Counted from the stretch's first letter, positions 7,264 to 15,052 are shown. The stretch: 52,106 nt of DNA from an uncultured Mycoplasmatota bacterium (GCA_900547465.1 URHJ01000006.1:1-52106), one strand, 5' to 3'. The notes: generated from the letters alone by a model not told the origin. Translations and numbers: made by a program.

Positions 7264-8181
7264 CTATATTAAATTTTTTAAAATCTCTGTAACATTTTTC
7301 ATATCTCTTTCAGAAGACATTATTGTTATTAAAATGTTATTTTTCTTATTAACAATTATATATTGACCATTTGATCCATCTCTAAAAATATATCCATCTC
7401 GCGAAATAAATACATAATAACCAATTCCAACTTTAGGAAACACTCGCTCTGATTTATATGCTGATGGTGTTTCTAGTTGTAATTTACACATTTCGTTTAT
7501 CCATTCTCTTGGAACAACTTGATTATTATTATATATTCCATTATTCAGTAGTAGTTGCCCTATTTTATGAAAATCACTATGTTTCATATATAATCCTGTT
7601 GCACCAGAACAATATTTGCCATAATTATTCCACTTATATTCTTTAATATCTAACTTTTTAAATATATTTTCGTTTATGAAATCTGTTAAGTTTATGCCAA
7701 AAGCTTCTTGAAAAAATACAGATAATACAAATGGCTCAACATTATTGTAAGCAAATCTTGTGCCAACCTCATAAGGTATATCATAGTTAAGAGCATAATC
7801 CAGTAATTTGTCCTCATCAATATCTTTTATATAACTTTCGGACATCATTTGTTTTTCATATCCCGTAGTATGAGTTAATAAATCTCTTATTTTCCATTTT
7901 TTTATTTTTTCTAAATTACTTTCATTGTTTATATTAACAATATTTTTTATAGACGGATAAACAAAAGTATCAAGTGTTATCATGCCTTTATCTATTACTA
8001 TTCCTATAGCAATTGCAACTAATAATTTTGCACAACTTCTTAATTCGTGTAAACATTCATCATTATAAAAAAATTTATCCAATTTTTCATCATGTTCTAA
8101 GAATATACTATCAATATTTAAACTGGGTAAAGTTTCCTTTAACTTACTAACATTACTCTTTATATCCTCTATATTAATCAT
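7264..8181 (-). CDS. Beta-lactamase-fold serine hydrolase (class C / PF00144 type)
   Basis: Its 305 residues carry the serine-acylation motif SxxK in ELRSCAKLLVAIAIG (about residues 47-50) and a YxN motif in FAYNNVEPFVLS. In place of the KTG motif it has FRDGSNGQYI near the C terminus. LLTHTTGYE is the usual post-helix signature of the family. No signal peptide is present, so it is probably cytosolic and acts as an esterase or amidase on small molecules rather than on peptidoglycan. Start supported by CGAGGTGG. It is likely cotranscribed with the cupin and RBBP9-like genes. Confidence 0.85.
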   Translation of the reverse strand: MINIEDIKSNVSKLKETLPSLNIDSIFLEHDEKLDKFFYNDECLHELRSCAKLLVAIAIGIVIDKGMITLDTFVYPSIKNIVNINNESNLEKIKKWKIRDLLTHTTGYEKQMMSESYIKDIDEDKLLDYALNYDIPYEVGTRFAYNNVEPFVLSVFFQEAFGINLTDFINENIFKKLDIKEYKWNNYGKYCSGATGLYMKHSDFHKIGQLLLNNGIYNNNQVVPREWINEMCKLQLETPSAYKSERVFPKVGIGYYVFISRDGYIFRDGSNGQYIIVNKKNNILITIMSSERDMKNVTEILKNLI

Positions 8182-8204
8182 CTTTTACCACCTCGATTTA
8201 AATA

Positions 8205-8786
8205 TTATTTTTTCATTTTATTTCTTGAATCAAATAAATCTCTAGCTCTTTTTAGACCATTTTCTTTAGCAATGTTTAAGTAGTAATCTGCTAATTCATA
8301 ATTAATATCAGTACCATTACCATTAAAATAAAAGTTGGCACCTAAATCATAAATTGCAGCAATATGTCCCTTATCAGCACATTCTTTAATAATCTCAAAT
8401 GCTTTACTATAATCTCTTTCTATTTCCCCAAGACCAAAATAATAATATGCACCAGTTACAAATTTAGCGTATACTCTTTCTACTTCAGTAATATTTGGAT
8501 TATTAATTAATTCAATAATTTTAGGATAAGCATTAGTTAAAAGTTTTTTTGCTTTCCCTTTATCAACTTCTAATATCTTCCCCAAACCTAATTCATAGGA
8601 TATTCCTAAAGAGTAAATGCATAATGGATAATCTAAATCAAAACCTTTTTGATAATAATATAATGCTTTATTATAATCTTGCTCAACATCATTTTCTTCT
8701 AAGTCGTAACTTCTACCTAGTAAATAATAATTAAATCCTGTGCAACTTTTTTCTAGTTCATTTAAATCAAATCTAATAATTTCCAT
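8205..8786 (-). CDS. Sel1-like repeat protein
   Basis: 193 residues made of several Sel1/TPR-like units with the classical G-x-x-Y/A-x-x-G-x-G pattern: YLLGRSYDLEENDVEQDYNKA, YSLGISYELGLGK, VTGAYYYFGLGEIERDYSKA and YDLGANFYFNGNGTDINYELA. Such solenoids mediate protein-protein contact, for example as immunity or adaptor proteins. There is no signal peptide. The start ATG 8786 follows GTGAGG ten bases upstream. It is 23 bases upstream of the beta-lactamase-fold gene and separated from the Fic gene by an inverted repeat, so it may head its own transcript. Confidence 0.85.
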   Translation of the reverse strand: MEIIRFDLNELEKSCTGFNYYLLGRSYDLEENDVEQDYNKALYYYQKGFDLDYPLCIYSLGISYELGLGKILEVDKGKAKKLLTNAYPKIIELINNPNITEVERVYAKFVTGAYYYFGLGEIERDYSKAFEIIKECADKGHIAAIYDLGANFYFNGNGTDINYELADYYLNIAKENGLKRARDLFDSRNKMKK

Positions 8787-8828
8787 TATACATTTTCCTC
8801 ACTTTCTAATTAACATATTTATATCTTT

Positions 8829-8890
8829 ATGACATTAATGACATTATTTTTTGTTATACCCCCTAGCAAAGTTTAATGTCATAATGTCAT
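8829..8890. repeat. Inverted repeat of doubled ATGACATTA units
   Basis: Arms 8829-8846 and 8874-8890 are reverse complements except for one extra A, enclosing a 27-base loop with TACCCCCTAGC. Each arm doubles the unit ATGACATTA. It lies just after the Fic gene stop. It resembles the structure at 526-579 in layout and unit but not in loop sequence. It may stop Fic transcription, although there is no T run. Confidence 0.5.
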
Positions 8891-8897
8891 TTAACTA

Positions 8898-9638
8898 TTA
8901 TTCATTATCTTCTAAAAAGTAATTAACCATTTTTTCATAGTTATCTTGACTATTTAAACAAGTATCTATTAAATAACCTTTTTCATTATTCGTTTGATAT
9001 TCTTTGATACCCCTTATATAAAAATCTTTATTTCTGTCTTCAATAAAGAAAGGCATTATATCATTATATAGACACTCCCTAAACATTATCATCCTACCAA
9101 CACGACCATTGCCATCTTGAAAAGGGTGAATTTTCTCAAATCTAACATGAAATTCAATGATATCCTCAATAGTTTTATTAGATATTTTATCATACCATTC
9201 TAATAATTCTTTCATATCACTAGCTACATTACTTGGTAAAGATGTTGTAATATTACCAACAAAGTTTTTCTTCTTTTTATATTCTCCTACATTAAACCAT
9301 TCTTTTTCACTATCTGTTAAAGTTCCATCTTTTAAAATAAAGTGGAATTTTTTTATCATATCTTCAGAAAGTTTATCATCAATAGTATCTAACATATATT
9401 TGAATAAAGTAAAATGATTTTTTGTTTCAGTTGCATCCTTTAAAACAATAACTTTATCTTTGCTTGTTAAAATTGTTCCTGTATCATATATACTTGCAGT
9501 TTCATCAGGGGTTATTGTAGATCCTTCAATATGATTAGTATTATAAGCAAAATCAAGTTGTGTCTTATGATAAAGATTACCAGATAAATTCATATTTTTT
9601 TGTTCAATTAATGCTTTTTTAATTTTACTTATTTCCAT
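8898..9638 (-). CDS. Fic-domain protein (AMP or other NMP transferase), class II
   Basis: The Fic core motif HPFQDGNGRVGR is complete (H171, D175, N177, R179), so catalysis is likely intact. An N-terminal inhibitory helix motif T34-N-H-I-E38-G fits (S/T)xxxE(G/N), with the Glu that blocks the ATP gamma-phosphate site; this defines class II, self-inhibited Fic proteins. Fic enzymes transfer AMP or related groups to protein targets. The ATG follows AAAGGAGG and overlaps the end of the small membrane protein gene by 14 bases. It is downstream of the XRE gene in the same unit. The target is unknown; it could be the toxin of a toxin-antitoxin-like module. Confidence 0.92.
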   Translation of the reverse strand: MEISKIKKALIEQKNMNLSGNLYHKTQLDFAYNTNHIEGSTITPDETASIYDTGTILTSKDKVIVLKDATETKNHFTLFKYMLDTIDDKLSEDMIKKFHFILKDGTLTDSEKEWFNVGEYKKKKNFVGNITTSLPSNVASDMKELLEWYDKISNKTIEDIIEFHVRFEKIHPFQDGNGRVGRMIMFRECLYNDIMPFFIEDRNKDFYIRGIKEYQTNNEKGYLIDTCLNSQDNYEKMVNYFLEDNE

Positions 9639-10080
9639 TTTTCTTTCCTCCTTTTAAAATTAATTCTACTTCTTTCATAGTTCTATCAACGACTGCTAAT
9701 GATAAAAAGTTCCATATAAATGCCATACTAAATAGTCCTAAAATTGTCCCAAATTCATGCATAAAATCTTTAATCCACATATCAGCAATTACACAAATAC
9801 ATATAACTATATAATATGCTACTACCATAAAGAATATAAATTCAGATGATTTTCTAGTTAAATTTTTTTCATAACTTCTATCAATTTTTCTATTTCCTGT
9901 TTTTCCTTCTCTAGACCATTTAGAAATAAACATTAAATATCCTAGCATATTTAAACCTAATGATACCCAAAAGAAATTTGTACTATTATTCACATTAAAG
10001 CAAACTAAAATAAGTGAAATAATTAATAATATTAAACTAACAACTTGAATCTTATTCAATCTCTTTAAACTATTTACCAT
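9625..10080 (-). CDS. Small four-TM membrane protein of unknown function
   Basis: About 151 residues with four hydrophobic segments: two near the N terminus (VVSLILLIISLILVCF, FFWVSLGLNMLGYLMF) and two after a basic loop (FIFFMVVAYYIVICICVIA, GTILGLFSMAFIWNFLSLAV). It ends with a Lys/Gly-rich tail. I chose the ATG at 10080 (MVNSLKRLNK), which overlaps the XRE stop (aATGGTAAATAG), over the upstream non-ATG start. Overlap at both ends with XRE and Fic indicates one translationally coupled operon. I do not recognise the family. Confidence 0.7.
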   Translation of the reverse strand: MVNSLKRLNKIQVVSLILLIISLILVCFNVNNSTNFFWVSLGLNMLGYLMFISKWSREGKTGNRKIDRSYEKNLTRKSSEFIFFMVVAYYIVICICVIADMWIKDFMHEFGTILGLFSMAFIWNFLSLAVVDRTMKEVELILKGGKKNGNK

Positions 10081-10561
10081 TTCTAAACTCCTCAATAGCA
10101 TTACTATTTAATAATTTCATAATTTCTTCATTTGTTTCATTTTGATATTCAAGATCCTCTATTGTTTCTAATAATACATTTTTCTTTTCTTCATCAGCAG
10201 TTTCAATTTCATTTTTTAAAGATTCAATTACTATTTTATTATTTTTAGTAGAACTTTCTATACTATCCATTGCTTCTTTTAATTCATTACCTCTTAATTT
10301 AGAGTAATGTTCAAGTAAATATGGATTAAGTGGACTAACTTGTGCTCCTAAACCTGATGCATACATTAAATCATTATAATTAACACCTATATATTTACTT
10401 ATTTTACGAAGTAATTTAGGATTAGGTACTTCACGTTCTCCTGATTCTATTCTTGATATATCAGAAGAACTAATCTTTGCAAGTTCTGCTAACTGACGCA
10501 TTGATAAATTATTTTCTTCTCTACCTTGTTGAATTAACTCTCCAACTTTAGTTTTAGCCAT
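10070..10561 (-). CDS. XRE-family transcriptional repressor of the mobile element
   Basis: A classical helix-turn-helix lies at about residues 8-62 (GELIQQGREENNLSMRQLAELAKISSSDISRIESGEREVPNPKLLRKI), followed by a ~90-residue helical acidic part without a metallopeptidase motif. It is divergent from the mobility genes across a 325-base region containing two near-symmetric sites: 10599-10613, overlapping its own -35, and 10679-10697, just after the plus-strand -10. It is therefore probably the element's master repressor and autoregulator. AGGACG precedes the ATG. Coupled to the membrane and Fic genes. Confidence 0.9.
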   Translation of the reverse strand: MAKTKVGELIQQGREENNLSMRQLAELAKISSSDISRIESGEREVPNPKLLRKISKYIGVNYNDLMYASGLGAQVSPLNPYLLEHYSKLRGNELKEAMDSIESSTKNNKIVIESLKNEIETADEEKKNVLLETIEDLEYQNETNEEIMKLLNSNAIEEFRNGK

Positions 10562-10584
10562 GCTTTCACGTCCTTTCTGAATTA

Positions 10585-10613
10585 ATTATAACATATGTAT
10601 TGCTTTTTCGCAA
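10585..10613 (-). promoter_or_regulatory. Promoter of the XRE operon with overlapping operator
   Basis: Reading the minus strand: -35 TTGCGA (10608-10613), 17-base spacer, -10 TATAAT (10585-10590). The palindromic site ATTGCTTTTTCGCAA (10599-10613) covers the -35 and part of the spacer. This arrangement fits negative autoregulation by the XRE protein. Confidence 0.6.
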
Positions 10614-10641
10614 CATTTTTTATTTATTTTTGCAAAAAAGG

Positions 10642-10697
10642 TTGACAATCGAATTTATGATGTTATAATGATGTTAAATTGCAACAGAAAAAGCAAT
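10642..10697 (+). promoter_or_regulatory. Main promoter of the mobility module with downstream operator
   Basis: TTGACA (10642-10647), 16 bases, TATAAT (10664-10669): near-perfect consensus. Ten bases on, TTGCAACAGAAAAAGCAAT (10679-10697) repeats the AAAAAGCAA half of the operator at 10599-10613. A repressor bound there would block initiation. It should drive the Xis-like, RepA-like, relaxase and integrase genes. Confidence 0.75.
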
Positions 10698-10886
10698 TTG
10701 AGACAAAAATGAAATGAGGTGAATAAATGAAGACATAAAAAGTTTAAAGAAGTTCTTTGAAAATTGAATAGAGTCAAAAATCGCCAATATGTTGACTCGT
10801 TAAATAAGTACAAGGCAAAACCCTATTGGTACGGGAGTTCTAGTTAACTAAAAACTAAAATTAAAAATAGAAATGGAGGTCGAGAT
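10698..10886 (+). other. Structured leader of the mobility transcript
   Basis: The 5' region is about 190 bases. It has a three-codon mini-ORF (ATG at 10727, stop TAA) after a good AGGTG site, a boxA-like AAGTTCTTTGAAAATTG as in rRNA leaders, a 7-base stem AGTCAA..TTGACT with a long loop, and a small CCC..GGG hairpin. This is typical of regulated or antiterminated mobile-element leaders. No protein gene is seen other than the mini-ORF. Confidence 0.45.
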
Positions 10887-11123
10887 ATGGAAGCACAAGA
10901 AACACTAAATTTAATATCTAAACAATGGTGTACACTTGAAGATTTAATGGCACTAGGTGAATTTGGTAGAAACTCTGCTTTAAAAGTTAAAAGAGAGATT
11001 AAGAATAAATTAATTAATCAAGGATACAAAATTCCAAGTCATGTTATACCAATGAAAGAAGTTGTAGACTATTTAAATATTAATATTAACTATTTAGAAT
11101 CAAGAGTTCAAACAAGGAGGTAG
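10887..11123 (+). CDS. Small DNA-binding, excisionase-like protein
   Basis: A 78-residue protein with a helical, positively charged core (WCTLEDLMALGEFGRNSALKVKREIKNKL) and a second segment (HVIPMKEVVDYLNI) that looks like a small winged HTH. Proteins of this size and place, first in the mobility operon upstream of a RepA-like ATPase, occur in many Bacillota integrative elements. They are either excisionase-like or replication-accessory factors. Start supported by ATGGAGGTCGAGAT. It is separated by three bases from the next gene, with an AAGGAGG site inside its last codons. The precise function is inference. Confidence 0.7.
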   Translation: MEAQETLNLISKQWCTLEDLMALGEFGRNSALKVKREIKNKLINQGYKIPSHVIPMKEVVDYLNININYLESRVQTRR

Positions 11124-11126
11124 AAA

Positions 11127-12077
11127 ATGAAAGCTCTAGAAGAAATAGATACAAGCATAAAAAAAGACAACATTATAGATAATATAATGAAGTCTAAAGG
11201 ATTATATTGTTTAGTATCAAATGCTAAAGTTGGAAAGTCTATGTTGGCACTGCAACTTTCTAACTCACTTACAAATGGTAAACAATTTTTAGGGCATAAT
11301 ACAATGCCCTCTCCTATCTTATATATTAGCACAGAATCAGATTCAGGTCAAATAATGGAGCGTATAAAAACATTAGGTCTAACATTTCCAAAAGATTCAT
11401 TTTTTATCATTGATCGTGATGGTAAAGGAGAAGTTAGTATATTTGATTTTGAAGTTGATTTGTTAGAATTTTCTAAATATAAAAATGGAAGATTTGTAAT
11501 TATAGATATGTTAAAAGATACGAATTTAGGAATTGACTATGATATAAATAGTTATCAAGATGTTGGTCAAAAACTACTGCCTAAATTAAGAAGTATCTGT
11601 GAAAAATACAATGTAACAATATTGTTTACTCATCATTTAAACAAAAGAGGAACTACTCTTGGTAGTACAGCATTTGATGCAGTTGTTGATGGTAAATTAA
11701 CATTAATAGAAAACAAAAATGATAAATCTCTAGTTAGATTAAATATTATCAATAGAGATTTTCCCGAATTAAATATTCAATTAAAAAAATCTAATAACCA
11801 AATATTTAATGTGATAAATCCTGTTGAGGATGATGAAATAGATTTTAATTTAATTCAGCTAATAAAATATGCAAGTAGTCAAAAAGATTTTGAATTTACT
11901 TGTACAGATATAATTAATAAATTAAATTTGATTACTACTCCAAAAAGATTTGGAAGATTACTAAATTCAAGTTTAGATTTATTAAAAAAAGAAGGACTCA
12001 TAATTGTAAAAGATAGGCAAGGTAATTCTAGAAATTATATAGCACATTATGAGGAACCAATTGATGAAAATGAATGA
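11127..12077 (+). CDS. RepA-like AAA/RecA-fold ATPase
   Basis: The 316 residues show a Walker A-like loop LVSNAKVGKSMLALQLS near residue 30, a Walker B region RFVIIDMLKDTN and the sensor-like HHLNKRGTTLGSTAF, all typical of RepA/AAA_25 hexameric helicases that unwind plasmid or element origins. The C-terminal ~80 residues (FTCTDIINKLNL..RFGRLLNSSLDLLKKEGLIIVKDRQG) form a winged helix for DNA binding. It stands between the Xis-like gene and the relaxase, so a role in replicating the excised circle is likely. The first Walker A glycine is Asn (SNAKVGKS), a known variant in this group. Confidence 0.85.
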   Translation: MKALEEIDTSIKKDNIIDNIMKSKGLYCLVSNAKVGKSMLALQLSNSLTNGKQFLGHNTMPSPILYISTESDSGQIMERIKTLGLTFPKDSFFIIDRDGKGEVSIFDFEVDLLEFSKYKNGRFVIIDMLKDTNLGIDYDINSYQDVGQKLLPKLRSICEKYNVTILFTHHLNKRGTTLGSTAFDAVVDGKLTLIENKNDKSLVRLNIINRDFPELNIQLKKSNNQIFNVINPVEDDEIDFNLIQLIKYASSQKDFEFTCTDIINKLNLITTPKRFGRLLNSSLDLLKKEGLIIVKDRQGNSRNYIAHYEEPIDENE

Positions 12078-12397
12078 TTTTCATCAAAGTAAAAAATGAA
12101 CGAGGTACGTTATGAAATTGCCTAGCAATTTTGTAAGTAGCGATAGTGAATATTTTTACAAATTATTAAAATAGATTCACTCTATTTTAATAATTCAATT
12201 AAATAATAAGTATCTGGTAGATAGTTATTATTTAATCTTGTTTATAAGCATTTGCCTTTGTGATAACTTAGGCATTTGCTGATTAAACAAGCAAAGGGGT
12301 TATTAGGGATCACCCTAATCTCTCATGGGCTATGCCCTAGTGAGATAGGTCAATATTTGACCTTACTCTCTAAAGAAGTAAGAAAGGGAGGTTTTAA
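12078..12397 (+). other. Hairpin-rich 320-base intergenic region, candidate oriT/origin
   Basis: There is no ORF. Six potential stem-loops follow one another. A perfect 14-base stem with 5-base loop spans 12162-12194, and a 12-base plus 4-base stem spans 12198-12236. CTTGTTTA..TAAACAAG (12237-12291) encloses two direct copies of GCATTTGC. Next are ATTAGGG..CCCTAAT (12302-12319), a longer imperfect stem (12318-12346) and GGTCAA..TTGACC (12348-12362). It sits immediately before a MobV relaxase and after a RepA-like ATPase, where oriT and single- or double-strand origins are expected. I do not see the exact nic consensus of pMV158. Confidence 0.6.
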
Positions 12398-13855
12398 ATG
12401 TATGATGGCAATCAAGTATTAAGATTTGAAAATAAATTTAAAGCAAGTGATTTAGTAGGACTTGGTAAGGAACTTACTGAAAGAAAAGGTACAGGCAATT
12501 ATGATAAAGAAAGAACTAAATTAAATGTTAGTTATGTACCTCTAGATAGTCCTACACTACAATCTAAAGTTTATTCTACTCTAAATAAAAATAATATTTA
12601 TTATAATAAAGGAAAAAATGTAAATTTACTAAATGGAGCAATTATAACAAGTGGTCCAGAATTCTTTCAAAGTCTAGGAATGAAATTTAAAGAATCAGAT
12701 AGAATTTATCAAGTTGGTAAGAAAAAAGGACAACCTGTATTAGTCCCCGATATAAAAACAACTGATGATATTCCTGATAAAGTTAAAAACTTTTTTGATG
12801 AAGGATATGCCTTTTTAGAACAATTTGTTGGAAAAGAAAATATCGTTTATGCAGAAGTTCATTATGATGAAGATACTCCACATATGCACTTCTACTTTCT
12901 TCCTGTTGTAAATGAAGTTAGAAGAAAAGTTTTTGAAACAGATAGTAATGGAATAATTATTAAGCATGAAGTTGTTGGAAAAGATGGAATTGCAAGATTA
13001 GTTCCTATTCAAAAGAAAGATGAAAATGGCAAAAATATGTATACTACTGAAAAAGGAAAATTTCTAAATTGTGATCAGTTTTGGAAAGATAAAGGTGGTA
13101 AAACATCCTACGCTAAAATTCAAGATGATTATAATAAATATATTACAGAAAAAGGTTTTAATTTATATCGTGGAAATATTGGAGATAATGTACAACACAA
13201 AACAAAGGCACAGCAAGAAATTGATGAATTAAATGCTCAAATAGATGATATAAAACAAACCATAAGTAAAAATCAGAAACTTAATGAAGTAGAACTTGAA
13301 ACACTTAATGACCTAAAAAGTATTGATGAAAATGAAATATTAAATCCTGTAAAAAGAAAAATTATAGGATATAACGAAAATGATGTTGAAGAATTAATCA
13401 ACTATTCTAAACAGATAAAAAAAGAAAATACTCAAGATAAGAGTAATTTAAAAAAGAAAGATATTCAAATTGAAGATTTAACTACTACAATAAAAAAATT
13501 AACTAATGAAAATAATAAGTTAAAGGATCGTCGTGCTATTAAAGAAAGAGATACTAAAATTTATGAACAAGATCTTAAAATTCAAAATCAAAAGAAATTG
13601 ATAAAAGAAAAAGATAATCTAATTGATACACTTCAAAATCAGATAAATAATCTTCAAAATAAATTTAATAATTTCAAAGAAAAAATGTTTAATTTTTGTG
13701 ATAAATTGTGCAAAGCACTTGCCCATAAACTTGGTGTACACAACTTAAAAGATGAAGAGATTAATTATGATGAATTTGAATATCATGCAAATCAAATAAA
13801 TAAAAAATATGATAAAGACAAAAATAAATCAGACGATTTTGATTTAAGTCTATAA
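12398..13855 (+). CDS. MobV-type relaxase (Mob/Pre, plasmid recombination enzyme family)
   Basis: The 485-residue protein has the metal-binding relaxase motif HYDEDTPHMH (residues 155-164), characteristic of MobV (HxDExTPHxH). It also has an N-terminal domain with the RTKLNVSYVPLD segment and a C-terminal half of long coiled coil (about residues 275-430, many Lys/Gln/Asn heptads). MobV relaxases nick oriT and lead one strand into a recipient using another element's conjugation pore. The N terminus lacks the usual MSYAVCR..K start, so the family's first motif is diverged. Start fits AAGGGAGG. No coupling protein or type IV secretion genes are present, so the element is mobilizable, not self-transmissible. 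Confidence 0.92.
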   Translation: MYDGNQVLRFENKFKASDLVGLGKELTERKGTGNYDKERTKLNVSYVPLDSPTLQSKVYSTLNKNNIYYNKGKNVNLLNGAIITSGPEFFQSLGMKFKESDRIYQVGKKKGQPVLVPDIKTTDDIPDKVKNFFDEGYAFLEQFVGKENIVYAEVHYDEDTPHMHFYFLPVVNEVRRKVFETDSNGIIIKHEVVGKDGIARLVPIQKKDENGKNMYTTEKGKFLNCDQFWKDKGGKTSYAKIQDDYNKYITEKGFNLYRGNIGDNVQHKTKAQQEIDELNAQIDDIKQTISKNQKLNEVELETLNDLKSIDENEILNPVKRKIIGYNENDVEELINYSKQIKKENTQDKSNLKKKDIQIEDLTTTIKKLTNENNKLKDRRAIKERDTKIYEQDLKIQNQKKLIKEKDNLIDTLQNQINNLQNKFNNFKEKMFNFCDKLCKALAHKLGVHNLKDEEINYDEFEYHANQINKKYDKDKNKSDDFDLSL

Positions 13856-13860
13856 GAAAT

Positions 13861-13911
13861 CTATCAAAGCACTCCAAATTCATGGTAAAATGAGTTTGGA
13901 GTACGTGATAG
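13861..13911. repeat. Hairpin before the integrase containing the TCACGTACT motif
   Basis: CTATCA..TGATAG outer arms and CACTCCAAA/TTTGGAGT inner arms make an imperfect hairpin between the relaxase stop and the integrase ribosome site. Its right arm read on the minus strand is CTATCACGTACTCCAAA, which matches the TCACGTACT motif just inside att junctions A (384-392) and B (4281-4289). It could be an attenuator or a recombination-protein site. Confidence 0.5.
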
Positions 13912-13939
13912 TTTTGTAAGCAAAGGAGGTTAAGATAAT

Positions 13940-15052
13940 ATGGCTACAAGACTATTAGAAAAGTACAAATGGACTAAAGATGGTCGTAAATGGGTATTTT
14001 ATACTTGGACTACATCTTTAGATGGTAAAAGAAAAAAATATACTTCTAAAGCATATCATACTAAAAAAGAAGCTCTAGAAGCAGAACGTGAATATGTTTC
14101 AAAATTAACTGTCTTTACTGAAGATAAAGGTATGACATTTAAGGATTTATACACCGCATATTATGAATATCAAGAAGATAAAGTTAAAGCAACTACTTTA
14201 AAAACTTATAGAGATAGAATTAAATATATGCAATTATTGGATAAAATAAAATTAAAAGACTTAAATGTTGCACATTACGAACTATGGAGAAAAGAATTAG
14301 CAAAAGTAGATATTAAAACTAGCACTAAAAATGATATTCAAAAATTCATTAAAATTGTTCTTAATTGGGGAACTAAAATGTATGGATTTGATTTTAGACT
14401 ATTCTATAATAAGATAACTAAATTCGTTAATCCTAATGAAATTAAAAAAGAAATGGATTTTTACACTCTTGATGAATTTAAACAATTTATATCTAATGAA
14501 AATGATATTAAATTTAAATGTTTATATGAAACTTTATATTATTGTGGACTTCGTAAAGGTGAAGCAAGAGCACTTACTTGGGAAGATATAGATTTTGAAG
14601 AAAAAGAGTTAAAAGTAAATAAAAATGTTGTATCAATAGGTAGTGAATCATCTAAATATTACTCTCTTACAACTCCAAAAACTAAATCTAGTATCAGAAC
14701 TATACCAATACCAGATATACTCTTAAATGACCTTAAAATACTATTAGAAAGTGATAAAAAGATATATGGATTTAATACTAAATGGTTTCTATTTGGTAAG
14801 GATGATCCAATTACTAATTCCAAAGTTAGGTGTCATAAAAATTCGCTTTGTAAAAAAGCAGGTCTTAAACAAATAAGAATCCATGATTTTAGACATAGTT
14901 GTGCATCCCTATTAATAAATAATGGAGCAAATATCACAATAGTTGCTAAATATCTAGGTCATACAAAAATTGATGAAACATTAAACACTTATTCACATAT
15001 GTATAAAAATAAATTAAATGATATTGTAAATACCATAAATAATTTAACTTAA
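13940..15052 (+). CDS. int: Tyrosine recombinase (integrase) of the mobilizable element
   Basis: A full-length 370-residue integrase. The N-terminal arm-binding domain is ~60 residues (KDGRKWVFYTWTTSLDGKRKKYTS..), followed by a SAM-like core-binding domain (~70-165). The catalytic domain has R205 in LRKGEARALTW, H315-x-x-R318 in HDFRH, a His in LGHT and the nucleophile Y351 in NTYSH. AAAGGAGG precedes the ATG. It lies at the right end of the element, 45-130 bases from the arm repeats and junction C, as is normal for this class. It catalyses integration and excision between TTCAGGGGG-bearing att sites. Confidence 0.95.
   Translation: MATRLLEKYKWTKDGRKWVFYTWTTSLDGKRKKYTSKAYHTKKEALEAEREYVSKLTVFTEDKGMTFKDLYTAYYEYQEDKVKATTLKTYRDRIKYMQLLDKIKLKDLNVAHYELWRKELAKVDIKTSTKNDIQKFIKIVLNWGTKMYGFDFRLFYNKITKFVNPNEIKKEMDFYTLDEFKQFISNENDIKFKCLYETLYYCGLRKGEARALTWEDIDFEEKELKVNKNVVSIGSESSKYYSLTTPKTKSSIRTIPIPDILLNDLKILLESDKKIYGFNTKWFLFGKDDPITNSKVRCHKNSLCKKAGLKQIRIHDFRHSCASLLINNGANITIVAKYLGHTKIDETLNTYSHMYKNKLNDIVNTINNLT

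Noticed and set aside
568..10561. Cargo as a prophage remnant
   Set aside because: No capsid, portal, terminase, tail or lysis genes; the mobility genes are relaxase and RepA-like, so it is a mobilizable element.
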